Origin: Clostridia bacterium
GTDB lineage: Bacteria > Bacillota > Clostridia > Oscillospirales > UBA644
Length of the DNA stretch: 52,399 bases
Direction: 5' to 3'
Assembly (NCBI GenBank): GCA_014872655.1
Contig: WHHJ01000007.1
Span: forward strand, 1-52,399
The notes under the pieces were generated by a model. It had not been told where the DNA came from. It ran no database searches and saw only the letters and a program-made list of their open reading frames with translations. Position numbers and translations under genes: made by a program. Below, piece after piece: positions 43,280 to 52,246 of the stretch. Positions within the stretch are counted from its first letter, which is position 1; every line of letters starts with the position of its first letter.

Positions 43280-44034
43280 AAAAATCAACCTTATTCGGAC
43301 TCTGGTTACTGGCGATTCCGTTTTTCTACCAGATCTCCATCGTCTCAACACTGTATTCTTCCTCCACCATCAACCTGGATGTTTTTCCGGATTTTTTAGG
43401 ATATATCCTGGTCTTTCTCGGCATTGAGAACCTCTCCTACCACAATCCGATCTTAAAATCCTGCGGAAATGCCGCTGTGATTTTAGCCATTCCCTCTTTT
43501 TTAGCCTTTGCTGCGCAATTATCGCCTTATTATATTACGATGATCGCACCGGTTTCCGAAAACGGAACGTTGACCGGCACATTGGCGCCGCTGGCATATC
43601 TGCTAATTTTTATCTACTCAGTGTATACACAATTTCAGCCGATTTTCATGGCTGTTACCACGTTATTTTTAGCCGTTTTCAGTTTTGGCGTGATGACCGA
43701 GATCGGCTATCGGCAGGCTCAGGCCCAACCGATGGAGCGTTTTTCACACAAAGACGTTTATGGTACGTGGCACTACTCGCTCAAAGCCCATAAAATTTAT
43801 ACCCTGCTCTCGGCAGGTGTCGGACTGGTATATCTGGCACAAACCATTCTGTTGGTTGCGGACCAGTGGCTGCAAATTCAATTCACCATCATGGGCTCGA
43901 TCCGGGCCGGATTATGGATCCTTGTATTTATCATCGGGATTCCGCTTTGCGTTTACTGGAACACGGCCTTTAACATGATTTCACAGCCTCGGCCGGAGGA
44001 TCTGCCGCCGGAATCGGAAAAACCGGAGGAATAA
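43276..44034 (+). CDS. Polytopic membrane protein of unknown function
   Basis: A 252-aa protein with about seven hydrophobic segments: 7-27, 40-56, 66-84, 102-120, 124-143, 180-202 and 212-235. The first loop contains the small motif DVFPDFLGYILVFLGIENL. The C-terminus is hydrophilic and acidic (PRPEDLPPESEKPEE). No family recognised. The start overlaps the radical SAM stop by 4 bp and the next gene, a TetR regulator, begins 3 bp after the stop, so the three are co-transcribed. Confidence 0.75.
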   Translation: MKKSTLFGLWLLAIPFFYQISIVSTLYSSSTINLDVFPDFLGYILVFLGIENLSYHNPILKSCGNAAVILAIPSFLAFAAQLSPYYITMIAPVSENGTLTGTLAPLAYLLIFIYSVYTQFQPIFMAVTTLFLAVFSFGVMTEIGYRQAQAQPMERFSHKDVYGTWHYSLKAHKIYTLLSAGVGLVYLAQTILLVADQWLQIQFTIMGSIRAGLWILVFIIGIPLCVYWNTAFNMISQPRPEDLPPESEKPEE

Positions 44035-44037
44035 CCC

Positions 44038-44637
44038 ATGCAAACCAAAAAAGATTATATCCAAAAAGCGATTCTACAAGCGGCAACGGACGAATTTTTT
44101 GAACACGGCTACCAAAAAGCCTCGATGCGGAAAATGGCGGAGCGCGCCGGCACCCGAATGAGCAATTTTTATAACTATTTTAAAAGCAAAGAGGAATTGT
44201 TTACCTACATTGTCAACGACACGTATCATTCCATGCAGCAAATCGTTCGTTCGATGGCACAAAGCGATCAAAAATTTAATTTTCGCAATATTACAGACAT
44301 CAAAGTTTTGTCCGAAGAGCTTACCCAATGGCTCAAAGTTTTTAAACCGCTCTTTACCAAAAACACCATTTTACTGTTGGACTGTGCACAGGGCACAAAA
44401 TTTGAAAACGTAAAAGAAGATCTGATCCAACATTTAATTATCATCGCCGGAAAGTTGTGCAACGGGATCCCGGACCGGTTATCTAAAGGAAAATATCCGT
44501 TGCAAACATTTTTAACTCAAATGGTTGACGACATCATTCAAACTGCTCGAATCCATGCACACGATCCCAATTTAAAAGAGATTGTATACCATCAGATTGG
44601 AACCTTTGTTACAGGAATTTTTGTGATGACATATTAG
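44038..44637 (+). CDS. TetR/AcrR family transcriptional regulator
   Basis: A 199-aa protein with an N-terminal TetR helix-turn-helix: ILQAATDEFFEHGYQKASMRKMAERAGTRMSNFYNYFKSKEELF, about residues 12-56 (core: residues 27-50). The remaining 140 residues form the ligand-binding helical domain typical of the family. It sits between a membrane protein and an aminotransferase and may control them; the ligand is unknown. Confidence 0.9.
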   Translation: MQTKKDYIQKAILQAATDEFFEHGYQKASMRKMAERAGTRMSNFYNYFKSKEELFTYIVNDTYHSMQQIVRSMAQSDQKFNFRNITDIKVLSEELTQWLKVFKPLFTKNTILLLDCAQGTKFENVKEDLIQHLIIIAGKLCNGIPDRLSKGKYPLQTFLTQMVDDIIQTARIHAHDPNLKEIVYHQIGTFVTGIFVMTY

Positions 44638-44653
44638 AAAAGAGGTTTTTGCG

Positions 44654-45835
44654 TTGATATCATTTTCAAATCGAATCGGGGCGCTGAAGCCCTCGGCAAT
44701 CCGGGAAATTTTTAAAGTGCTGGAGGACCCTTCCATCATTTCTTTTGCGGGCGGAAACCCTGCCCCCGAGACTTTTCCAGCCCAGGACCTTGCCGAAATC
44801 TCTGCGCAAATTTTCGAAAAACAGGCCTCCAAAGCCCTGCAATACGGATTAACGGAGGGATATGCCCCGCTGCGGGCACAGGTTGCACAACGGCTGAAAG
44901 AAAAATTCTCGATCGGAACTGAAAAGGACGAAACGATCATCGTCTCCGGAGGCCAACAAGGCGTCGAACTTTCGTGCAAAGTGCTGTGCAACGAGTCGGA
45001 TACCGTTCTTTGCGAGGAGCCTAGTTTTATCGGAGCGCTCAATGCCTTTCGGTCTTATCATACGCAGTTGGTCGGGATCCCTATGCAAGAAGACGGCATG
45101 GATCTGGAAAAATTAGAACAAGCATTAAAGACACAAAAAAATGTCAAGTTACTGTATATCATTTCCACCTTCCAAAATCCGATGGGCGTAACCACCAGTT
45201 TGCAAAAGCGCAAACAAATTTATGAACTTGCTAAAAAGTATCATGTCATCATTTTTGAAGACAATCCGTACGGTGAACTTCGATTTGCCGGCCAGGACAT
45301 TCCCACCATCAAATCCATGGACAAAGATGGGATCGTCATTTACTGCGGATCGTTTTCCAAGATTCTTTCTCCGGGCATGCGCATCGGCTTTATCTGCGCA
45401 CCTAAAGAAATCGTCACGAAACTGGTCGTTGCCAAACAGATCTCCGATGTACATACCAATCTCTTCTTTCAAATGGTTGTTTCGGAATATCTCAAGCAAA
45501 AGGATATCGACAGCCATATTGCAGAAATTCGAACACTATATCGGCAAAAAAATGAAGCAATGCTGCAAAAGATGGATCAGGTCTTGCCCTCATCCGTAAC
45601 CTATACCCGCCCACAGGGAGGACTTTTTATCTGGTGCGATCTGGGAGCCGGAATAGACGCGGCGGCCTTTACCAAAAAGCTGCTGCAGCAAAAAGTTGCC
45701 GTTGTTCCGGGCTCAACCTTTTTAACGGATGAAACCAAACCCTGCAGCTGTATTCGGCTGAATTATTCCATGCCGAGCTTTGAGCAAATTGACCAGGGGA
45801 TTGAGATTCTCGGCAAAACGATCAACCAACAATAA
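44654..45835 (+). CDS. PLP-dependent aminotransferase, class I/II (2-aminoadipate/aromatic type)
   Basis: A 393-aa fold-type I aminotransferase. FAGGNPAPETFP near residue 32, the substrate-loop GGQQGVELSCKVLC near residue 100, STFQNPMGVTTS near residue 172, EDNPYGELRF near residue 205 and the PLP lysine in CGSFSKILSPGMRIGF near residue 232 match the LysN/ARO8-like family of 2-aminoadipate, aromatic or branched-chain aminotransferases. It has no N-terminal GntR domain, so it is not a MocR regulator. The start is TTG at 44654 behind AAAGAGG; substrate not determined. Confidence 0.9.
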   Translation: MISFSNRIGALKPSAIREIFKVLEDPSIISFAGGNPAPETFPAQDLAEISAQIFEKQASKALQYGLTEGYAPLRAQVAQRLKEKFSIGTEKDETIIVSGGQQGVELSCKVLCNESDTVLCEEPSFIGALNAFRSYHTQLVGIPMQEDGMDLEKLEQALKTQKNVKLLYIISTFQNPMGVTTSLQKRKQIYELAKKYHVIIFEDNPYGELRFAGQDIPTIKSMDKDGIVIYCGSFSKILSPGMRIGFICAPKEIVTKLVVAKQISDVHTNLFFQMVVSEYLKQKDIDSHIAEIRTLYRQKNEAMLQKMDQVLPSSVTYTRPQGGLFIWCDLGAGIDAAAFTKKLLQQKVAVVPGSTFLTDETKPCSCIRLNYSMPSFEQIDQGIEILGKTINQQ

Positions 45836-45852
45836 AATCAACCGGAGGTTTT

Positions 45853-46296
45853 ATGAAACAGCAATCCGTACTCAAAGTCAGACGTCCGAAAATGCAAAAC
45901 ATTTTAGGTCTCATTCTCAGCGCCGCGATCACGGCGGGCTTATTCATGGGACAGGGTGTTCTGGTACAAATGCAATCTGATACACTTTCTATCAAGATTT
46001 TGCTTGTTGTTCTTTTTGCTCTATCTTGCGTTGGGTTAGCCTTTTCGGTGTGCACTTTGCTGCATTGTGTTCGGAATCTCTTCGGAGACCCCGTTCTGGT
46101 TGTTTCGGACAGTGCGATCAAACTATGTAAAACAGAACCCATTTTGCTCTCTCAAATCGAAGAAGCCTCCGCCGATGACACCGGTGCGTTGATCATTCGA
46201 CTCAGTACCCAGCAAGACATTCGGATCAAACGTTCTGCACTGAACATCCCGGCATACACCATCGCCTGCGCCATCAATATTCGAAAACAGCAATAA
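45853..46296 (+). CDS. Small membrane protein with C-terminal PH-like region (STM3941-like)
   Basis: A 147-aa protein with two transmembrane helices (about residues 17-38 and 49-72) followed by a soluble beta-rich part (DPVLVVSDSAIKLCKTEPILLSQIEEA). Arrangement and pattern recall the STM3941/PH-like membrane proteins of unknown function. CCGGAGG precedes the ATG. It is the last gene of the plus-strand run, ending at the hairpin at 46382. Assignment is by layout and weak similarity only. Confidence 0.62.
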   Translation: MKQQSVLKVRRPKMQNILGLILSAAITAGLFMGQGVLVQMQSDTLSIKILLVVLFALSCVGLAFSVCTLLHCVRNLFGDPVLVVSDSAIKLCKTEPILLSQIEEASADDTGALIIRLSTQQDIRIKRSALNIPAYTIACAINIRKQQ

Positions 46297-46381
46297 AAAA
46301 GAACACTCCAAAGCCACTTCCAGATACGATAGTAATTTAAAAACAAGATTGGAATATAACTTTACAGACGCTACAAAGCGA

Positions 46382-46424
46382 AAAGACAGTGTAAAAACAT
46401 TTCTGTTTTTTACACTGTCTTTCT
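46382..46424. terminator. Terminator closing the plus-strand gene run
   Basis: A 13-bp perfect stem (GACAGTGTAAAAA / TTTTTACACTGTC) with a 9-base loop, flanked by A and T runs, so it can act in both directions, including for the minus-strand island genes. Confidence 0.87.
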
Positions 46425-46561
46425 CTATGTTCAAACGAAAAATAACACGCTTGTCAATCTTAAAACGTATGATCATTCAATATAAATAAAGCTGGACGTT
46501 GCCAAAAAGACTATACACAATAAGTTAAATGACAACAGAAATAACCCCTTTCTCCGTCAAT

Positions 46562-46738
46562 TTAATCCTCCTTATTATCAGACCAGCCCGAAATAAAATG
46601 TAAATCACCTGTTTCCATATCCATTGCCATATTATTCCCCATACGCATTAACATATCATCGTTAGAGTTAATTGCCATACTGTCAGAAATAGTATATACA
46701 AAATTGCAGTCATCATAATCAAAAAAACTTTTCCCCAT
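46562..46738 (-). CDS. 58-aa acidic small protein
   Basis: Begins MGKSFFDYDDCNFVYTISDS, methionine-rich in the middle (MLMRMGNNMAMDMETGD), ends SGWSDNKED. An AAGGAGC lies upstream of the ATG with good spacing. It starts 30 bp after the stop of the 360-aa HTH gene, so the two form an operon. No family recognised; pI clearly acidic. It lies in the AT-rich island. Confidence 0.66.
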   Translation of the reverse strand: MGKSFFDYDDCNFVYTISDSMAINSNDDMLMRMGNNMAMDMETGDLHFISGWSDNKED

Positions 46739-46768
46739 AAATATAAGCTCCTTTTTCCTTGTTTCAGA

Positions 46769-47851
46769 CTATAATTTTTTAAATTTCGGCAATTGATCGA
46801 CTAAAGATTTTATTTTATCATCATTTATTTCTACATCGACAAAAATAACAATATCGCCGTAATCTTCATTTTTATAATTGATTAACCCACCAAGTTCGTT
46901 ATGATAATAATCATTAAAAGAAACCTGGCTGGCTATTCTTCTATTATGATTAATTCCAAATTTCAATATATCGATTGCTCTATGTTTATATTTATCCAAG
47001 TGTTTTAAAGCATGCCTTAAACAGTTGTTGATTATCGGATTAATAGTACAACGGGTAGTAGAATCAACCTGTTTTATTCTTTTAGCCATACTTCCCAACT
47101 TAACCTCATAAGGCTTTATTTCAAATATGGAATTAAATAAGTCATCATTGTCGAGCACTATTTCCAAATATGCGCTTTGACAAAAAATGCAATCTTCTAC
47201 AACACAACGACCGAAAGAAAGAAACATATTGTATGTATCATAAATGTCATTAAACAGTTTTACATCATTCATACTTGCAACAAGACGAGCGAACTCAATA
47301 ACGTTTTCAAAAGAAACCCATGTTACGCCTTTACCTTGCCTAAATTCAAATTGATTATGATTCCATTTCAATTTTATCCCATATACATTGTAAAGATATC
47401 TAACACCGTTAACCGAGTGATATTCAACCACATAATCCAGAAAGGTTTTCCCAAATTCATCGGTTCGAGTAATGATAGATTGTCCGTCCTTTGTAAGTAA
47501 TAAGTCAAATTCTTCTTTATATAATTTGGGATCATCTAAATATGCATAATATCTAAACCCTTTATTAAAAGGTACATGATCTTTTTCTACTGGTAATTTA
47601 TAAGCGTTTTCATCTAACAACTTAGCTAATGAAATACCAAATATTTTTTCCAAAGGAACAATAAATTCATATTTAAGCGGCCTTTCTCCTTTTAGCATTT
47701 TTGAAAAATTTGATTTTTCTCTGTCTGCAAATTTATATGCTTCTTGTCCTTTAATTCCTAATTCGTGAGCAATATCAACGAGTAAATGACTGTACATCTT
47801 AATCCCTTTAAGTTTCATATAATGGTTAATATTTGTTTTTAAATTTTCCAT
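46769..47851 (-). CDS. Helix-turn-helix protein of unknown function (360 aa)
   Basis: An N-terminal region of about 80 residues (MENLKTNINHYMKLKGIKMY, then a helical segment with NFSKMLKGERPLKYEFIVPL) looks like an XRE-type helix-turn-helix. The remaining 280 residues are unlike known ligand domains; GKTFLDYVVEYHSVNGVRYLYN weakly recalls an ankyrin-type helix pair. Codon use is AT-rich compared with neighbours. GGGAGGAG precedes the ATG and TATAAT lies 40 bp upstream, without a clear -35. Possible roles include a regulator of an absent mobile element or a sensing protein; none is shown. Confidence 0.7.
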   Translation of the reverse strand: MENLKTNINHYMKLKGIKMYSHLLVDIAHELGIKGQEAYKFADREKSNFSKMLKGERPLKYEFIVPLEKIFGISLAKLLDENAYKLPVEKDHVPFNKGFRYYAYLDDPKLYKEEFDLLLTKDGQSIITRTDEFGKTFLDYVVEYHSVNGVRYLYNVYGIKLKWNHNQFEFRQGKGVTWVSFENVIEFARLVASMNDVKLFNDIYDTYNMFLSFGRCVVEDCIFCQSAYLEIVLDNDDLFNSIFEIKPYEVKLGSMAKRIKQVDSTTRCTINPIINNCLRHALKHLDKYKHRAIDILKFGINHNRRIASQVSFNDYYHNELGGLINYKNEDYGDIVIFVDVEINDDKIKSLVDQLPKFKKL

Positions 47852-48350
47852 ATTTACTCCTCCCTTTTTATTGCACTTATATTATATCACACTTTTTTGC
47901 TGTTTTATAGTTCTGTTTGACAACTTTCGTGGTCTTTTTGAGCTTAGAAAAAATTACACAAAAAAGAACACGGTCAAATTTGACAACAAATTTCTAATAA
48001 TACTTCAAGTAGGAAATAAAAAATTGCAAAAATATTTTATAAAATTCTAATGGAACAGCGGAAGATTTTCCAAGACTATCAAACTTCGGAACATGCAAAC
48101 CTCTTTTCCGGAAGGAAAGTTCAACAGAGCAATCTTTTTATATATTGCACAGAAATAATCGATATAAAAGTTTGTAACAACAATAGTGAAACGATGATCA
48201 AATAAAACGACAAAAGGATACGGCGCAACTCATTTTACGGAGTTACGCCGTATCCCTACCTGATATGCTTCCTTATCTGGTATTCGCAAATATGAAAGTT
48301 TTTATGTTTAAAAATTCTAATAGAATTCAACATCCAAAACGGCACAAGTA
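47852..48350. other. AT-rich intergenic region next to the island
   Basis: 499 bp. The left end holds the ribosome binding site and a TATAAT-like element for the HTH gene; 48212-48255 holds the terminator of the antiporter operon. The rest (about 47960-48200) shows no supported gene. A 51-codon plus-strand frame at 48050-48205 has no ribosome binding site and was not accepted. Confidence 0.6.
48212..48255 (-). terminator. Terminator of the antiporter operon
   Basis: A 16-bp stem with one mismatch (GGATACGGCG-x-AACTC), 8-base loop, then TTTTGTCGTTTT on the minus strand, about 95 bp after the antiporter stop. Confidence 0.85.
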
Positions 48351-49592
48351 TTATTTTCCACTTGTGGAAAGTTTCGGCGATGCAAGCTCCTTCTTGTAAG
48401 ACGCACGCATTAAAATCGGGGTCACAAAACTGGACAGAATAATTAAAACTACGATAAACGGCATAATGGAAGAGCTGATCATACCGATCTCCACTCCTTT
48501 TTGCGCACAAACCAGGGCCACTTCCGCACGGGCCATCATGCCAATTCCAACCCGGAACGAATCCTTCAGCCCATACCGGCATAACAGCGCTGTTCCGCCG
48601 CAGCCGATAACCTTTCCCACCAATCCGACAACAATGAACAACAGTCCAAACCAAATCATTCCCGAATCAATGGACGTAATCTGCGTCGTAATCCCGATAT
48701 TTGCAAAAAATACGGGAGTAAAAATCATATAACTCATAATGTCAGACCGGCGTTCAATATAGCTGTGTTCCGGATTGACGGACAAGACCAATCCGGCCAC
48801 AAATGCCCCGGTAATATCGGCGATTCCAAAAATCATTTCACTGCCGTACGCAAATAAAAAGCACAGCGCAACCGACAAAATCGGAAGCAGCCGATGATGC
48901 GGGAACTTCTTTTCAATCCAGGTAAACAGCCTGGAAGCACCCAGTCCAACCACAATGGCCGCGATAAAAAATAAAACCGTTTTAATAAGTACCCATAAAA
49001 CATCCGATTGTCCGGCAGAGGAGGTTCCTCCCAAAGAAGAAACCACCGACAATACAATAATACCAATAATATCGTCCAAAATAGCCGCTGCCACAACCGT
49101 GCTGCCAACTTTGGAGTTCAATCGCCCCAATTCTTGTAACGTCGCCACTGTTACGCTCACCGATGTCGCTGTCAAGATTGAGCCATAAAACAGATTGGCG
49201 GCAATCCCATTTTGAGGCATACACAACTGCGCAACGCCAAAGCCCAATACCATCGGCACGGCAACCCCGACCATCGTAATTAAAATAGCAGGAACACCAA
49301 TTACACGAATCTGCTTAATATCAATGTCCAACCCGGCGGCAAACATAATCAATATCACACCGATTTTAGCAAAAAAACCCAGCCCCGTAACAGCCGTCGG
49401 GCTTAAAACAAATTCCCCAACGGTAGGGATATAATTCAAAACCCCAATCAAAACCCCGGCCAGTAACATCCCGATTACCTGAGGTAAATTGATCTTACGG
49501 CAAACTTTCGATAGAAGTTTAGATACCACTAAAATAATGCCCAGCGGCAACAATACAACATAATAATCCAACGCGTGTAACGCCTCCGTCAA
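48351..49592 (-). CDS. Cation:proton antiporter (CPA2 family)
   Basis: A 413-aa membrane protein with about 12 helices. LPQVIGMLLAGVLIGVL near residue 35, FFAKIGVILIMFAAGLDID near residue 75 and AAAILDDIIGIIVLSVV near residue 168, with the ion-binding aspartates, are typical of CPA2 (NapA/KefB-like) Na+/H+ or K+/H+ exchangers. No C-terminal TrkA-N domain is present. The start is uncertain: TTG at 49592 directly follows the upstream stop, whereas TTG at 49571 has GGAGG at suitable distance; the family start could be either. Third gene after prs and the yfbR-like gene. Confidence 0.88.
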   Translation of the reverse strand: MTEALHALDYYVVLLPLGIILVVSKLLSKVCRKINLPQVIGMLLAGVLIGVLNYIPTVGEFVLSPTAVTGLGFFAKIGVILIMFAAGLDIDIKQIRVIGVPAILITMVGVAVPMVLGFGVAQLCMPQNGIAANLFYGSILTATSVSVTVATLQELGRLNSKVGSTVVAAAILDDIIGIIVLSVVSSLGGTSSAGQSDVLWVLIKTVLFFIAAIVVGLGASRLFTWIEKKFPHHRLLPILSVALCFLFAYGSEMIFGIADITGAFVAGLVLSVNPEHSYIERRSDIMSYMIFTPVFFANIGITTQITSIDSGMIWFGLLFIVVGLVGKVIGCGGTALLCRYGLKDSFRVGIGMMARAEVALVCAQKGVEIGMISSSIMPFIVVLIILSSFVTPILMRASYKKELASPKLSTSGK

Positions 49593-50174
49593 TTATAAAC
49601 TAGTCTGATCATCCAAAGTCAAAGAATAGCTCTCCAGAAATTCTTTTAAAAACAGCTGTAAACTTTTCAATTCATACTGCTGCAACTTTTTCTCGATCGT
49701 TTTTTTTGCATTCAAAAACTCTTCATTGCCGGCCTTTAATTCTTCCACACATTTAATATACGCGCTTAATGTGTCCGCCGCCTTCACAAAAACCCATTCC
49801 GGGGAAGACTGTGCATGCAACACCTGCGTATATACCGGTCTCAAAGACTCCGGCAGCTTTTCAAGCAACAAATCATTGGCACGTACCTCGATCTGCTGAT
49901 ATGCCTTCTGGATTTCGTCGTTATAATACTTTACCGGCGTCGGCATGTCTCCGGTGATAATCTCCGACGCATCGTGATACAACGCAATCACGGCAGCCCG
50001 GTCAGCATCTGCATGTCCGTCAAACAAGGTGTTTTCAATCACCGCAAGCGCATGCGCCAAGATCGCGGTCTGAAAAGAATGCTGCTGCAAATTCTCCGAT
50101 TCCGTATTCCGCATCAGGCCCCACCGGGTAATGTATTTCATCCGGTTGATTACCGCAAAAAAATGACCTTTCAT
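49593..50174 (-). CDS. YfbR-like HD-domain 5'-nucleotidase
   Basis: A 193-aa protein with the HD-domain metal ligands in QQHSFQTAILAHAL near residue 33 and YHDASEIITGDMPTPVKYY near residue 70, and DTLSAYIKCVEELKAG near residue 140, as in YfbR, which removes phosphate from deoxynucleoside 5'-monophosphates. The start at 50174 follows AAGGAAGG and matches the family (MKGHFFAVINRMKYI); the longer frame overlaps the hairpin after prs. Sits between prs and an antiporter. Confidence 0.88.
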   Translation of the reverse strand: MKGHFFAVINRMKYITRWGLMRNTESENLQQHSFQTAILAHALAVIENTLFDGHADADRAAVIALYHDASEIITGDMPTPVKYYNDEIQKAYQQIEVRANDLLLEKLPESLRPVYTQVLHAQSSPEWVFVKAADTLSAYIKCVEELKAGNEEFLNAKKTIEKKLQQYELKSLQLFLKEFLESYSLTLDDQTSL

Positions 50175-50188
50175 CTTTCCTTCCTTCT

Positions 50189-50226
50189 GAAAACGCAGAA
50201 ACAGGCTCATCCGTTTCTGCGTTTTC
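50189..50226 (-). terminator. Hairpin between prs and the yfbR-like gene
   Basis: Perfect 14-bp stem GAAAACGCAGAAAC / GTTTCTGCGTTTTC with a 10-base loop; only a short T-run follows on the minus strand, so termination may be partial and the two downstream genes could be expressed by readthrough. Confidence 0.75.
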
Positions 50227-50244
50227 CTTGCTTATATCTAATTT

Positions 50245-51417
50245 TTAATATTGTCCAGCTCTGTATTTCTTTAACAAATCCATGATTTTCTGGTGCGGAT
50301 CCAACAATTCCGTAACCGAATGGTTTTGATGCATCGCTAAAATAAAGTAGGCAATGTATTTGGACACATCCACTTCAATATACCAATCTTTTTTCAATAA
50401 TTCCGGCATACGATACGTCAAATTGGTCGATAAAATACCCGTAATCAGGCCCTCGTCTACAGCCTTTTGGAATTTTTCCAACCCTTCTGTAAACAACGCA
50501 TAGGTAGCAAACATGAAAATACGGTTTGCACCTTCTTTTTTCAGATCTTCTGCCAAACTCAGCATCGAATCTCCCGATGCGATAATATCATCGGCAACCA
50601 GGATATCCTTTCCCTTAGCCGAAGAACCCAGATATTCATGTGCTACAATCGGATTTCTACCGTTTACAATCACAGAAAAATCGCGACGCTTATAAAACAT
50701 ACCCATATCTACGCCCATCACAGACGCATAATAAATATTGCGGTTCATCGCGCCTTCGTCCGGGCTGACGACCATCAAATGTTCTTTATCCACACAAATA
50801 TCTTTTACTTCGCGGAACAATGCCTTTAACACCTGATAATACGGCATAACATTGTCAAAACCCATCAACGGGCAAGCATTCTGCACGCGAGGATCATGTG
50901 CATCAAACGTGATAATATTGCTGACGCCCATTTTTTCCAACTCTTCCAGCGCCATTGCACAATCCAAAGACTCTCTAGACGCACGCTTATGCTGACGTCC
51001 GCCATATAAGATCGGCATGATTACATTGATACGCTGTGCTTTTCCGCCCACAGCAGAAATAATCCGTTTTAAATCCTGATAATGATCATCGGGAGACATG
51101 GGCACCATCCGACCAAACATCGAATATTCACAACTGTAATTGCCCACGTCCGTTACGATAAACAAATCGTCTCCGCGAACGGTCTCATTCAACACGCATT
51201 TCCCGTCTCCCGTGCTGAAACGAGGATAAGAAGCGCTGACCAATAAAGACTTCCGAGCCGTGGGATCTTCTTTCATCTCGGGATTTGCCGCATAATACCA
51301 TGTCATCAAATAATCATTGATTTTTTTGCTCAGCTCTGCGGTTCCTACCGTCGGAACAATTCCGAGCGGAAAACTATCGCTGCGCTGCTTGAACATAGAA
51401 ATTACTTTTGACTCCAT
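50245..51417 (-). CDS. prs: Ribose-phosphate pyrophosphokinase (long form)
   Basis: A 390-aa PRPP synthetase, longer than the usual 315 residues. The N-terminal half has PILYGGRQHKRASRES and ITFDAHDPRVQNA; the C-terminal half has the PRPP-binding loop ILVADDIIASGDSM near residue 272 and VVSPDEGAMNRN near residue 217. It makes PRPP from ribose 5-phosphate and ATP for nucleotide, His, Trp and NAD synthesis. The extra length is spread over insertions and a longer N-terminus, a form seen in some Clostridia. AGGGG precedes the ATG. Confidence 0.94.
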   Translation of the reverse strand: MESKVISMFKQRSDSFPLGIVPTVGTAELSKKINDYLMTWYYAANPEMKEDPTARKSLLVSASYPRFSTGDGKCVLNETVRGDDLFIVTDVGNYSCEYSMFGRMVPMSPDDHYQDLKRIISAVGGKAQRINVIMPILYGGRQHKRASRESLDCAMALEELEKMGVSNIITFDAHDPRVQNACPLMGFDNVMPYYQVLKALFREVKDICVDKEHLMVVSPDEGAMNRNIYYASVMGVDMGMFYKRRDFSVIVNGRNPIVAHEYLGSSAKGKDILVADDIIASGDSMLSLAEDLKKEGANRIFMFATYALFTEGLEKFQKAVDEGLITGILSTNLTYRMPELLKKDWYIEVDVSKYIAYFILAMHQNHSVTELLDPHQKIMDLLKKYRAGQY

Positions 51418-51464
51418 ACCATCAAACCCCTAATTTAAATTTATTCTGTTTTTTCTCTGTTTTT

Positions 51465-51493
51465 ATTATAATGTAGTTCGACAAAAAAATCAA
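51465..51493 (-). promoter_or_regulatory. Promoter for prs
   Basis: Minus-strand TTGATT, 17-bp spacer, TATAAT, about 48 bp upstream of the ATG. Confidence 0.78.
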
Positions 51494-51539
51494 GTATACC
51501 CCATATATTTTTTTATAAAAACCGGATTCTCTTCCCCGC

Positions 51540-52118
51540 TTATTCCTCTGTCAGTTGGGCTATCTGATCCGGAAACCGGCTGATTCCGCCCATCAGTGCG
51601 TCCGCAAACGTGTCATCCACAACAATTTGCCAGGTCCCTTTTTCATAAGTCAAATCCACGTAGACTTCTGACTGTTGCATCGGATATTCTTGCTGTAACA
51701 ATTCATTTAAAATCTCCGCCAGATCGGCCTGCCGCTCCGCTTCGGAACGGTCCTTGGCAGAATCCTCGACCGAGTACTGCATATACCGTTGCAAAAAATC
51801 AGACAATAACGCCGACATATCAATATTGCAAACCGACACACGCGCACGGGCCGTATCTTCCGATTCCGTACAATCTAAAATCTCATAAGAAAAATTTTTC
51901 AACAACTGTGTATAATCAAATCCGAACAACAAAAAAGAAGAATCTTCTTCCCCCGTCAGCATGTCCACATCAAAATACTGTGCCATTTTTTGCTGATCTT
52001 GCGCTTTTAACGCTTCCAACGCTTGACGAAGAGTCTCTTCCGCCGAGGGTCTGGGCTGACATGCAGCAAGCAGCAAGCATAAAAAAATCATACCCCAAAG
52101 CAAGCAACATTTTTTCAT
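51540..52118 (-). CDS. Secreted lipoprotein of unknown function
   Basis: A 192-aa protein with a lipoprotein signal peptide: MKKCCLLWGMIFLCLLLAAC, with the lipobox LLLAAC at residues 15-20 (lipidated Cys20). The mature part (residues 21-192) looks alpha/beta with a helical stretch of SAEETLRQALEALKAQDQQKM, recalling DUF-type Firmicutes lipoproteins with a nuclear-transport-factor-like fold (DUF4878/DUF5105-like). That is a weak guess. The start at 52118 follows GGAGGG; the longer frame adds nothing known. Own consensus promoter. Confidence 0.8.
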   Translation of the reverse strand: MKKCCLLWGMIFLCLLLAACQPRPSAEETLRQALEALKAQDQQKMAQYFDVDMLTGEEDSSFLLFGFDYTQLLKNFSYEILDCTESEDTARARVSVCNIDMSALLSDFLQRYMQYSVEDSAKDRSEAERQADLAEILNELLQQEYPMQQSEVYVDLTYEKGTWQIVVDDTFADALMGGISRFPDQIAQLTEE

Positions 52119-52160
52119 TCTCAAAGCCCTCCGGAAAGCAATTACACTCTTTCTAAAAAT

Positions 52161-52189
52161 ATTATACCAGACATTATAGTCTTTGTCAA
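52161..52189 (-). promoter_or_regulatory. Promoter for the lipoprotein gene
   Basis: Minus-strand full consensus TTGACA, 17-bp spacer, TATAAT. Confidence 0.85.
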
Positions 52190-52246
52190 ACAACGCACCC
52201 GCCGTTTTTCATATTTCACAATTCTTTTAAATTTTACAAAAATACC

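Noticed and set aside
46429..46491. 20-codon plus-strand frame after the terminator at 46382
   Set aside because: Too short, no ribosome binding site, rich in Lys and Arg as expected from AT-rich noise.
48050..48205. 51-codon plus-strand frame starting MEQRKIFQDYQ
   Set aside because: No Shine-Dalgarno sequence, no promoter and no family; AT-rich noncoding sequence can produce such frames by chance.
48256..48654. 132-codon minus-strand frame overlapping the antiporter 3' end
   Set aside because: It is out of frame with a clear CPA2 protein and shows no conserved pattern; a shadow frame.
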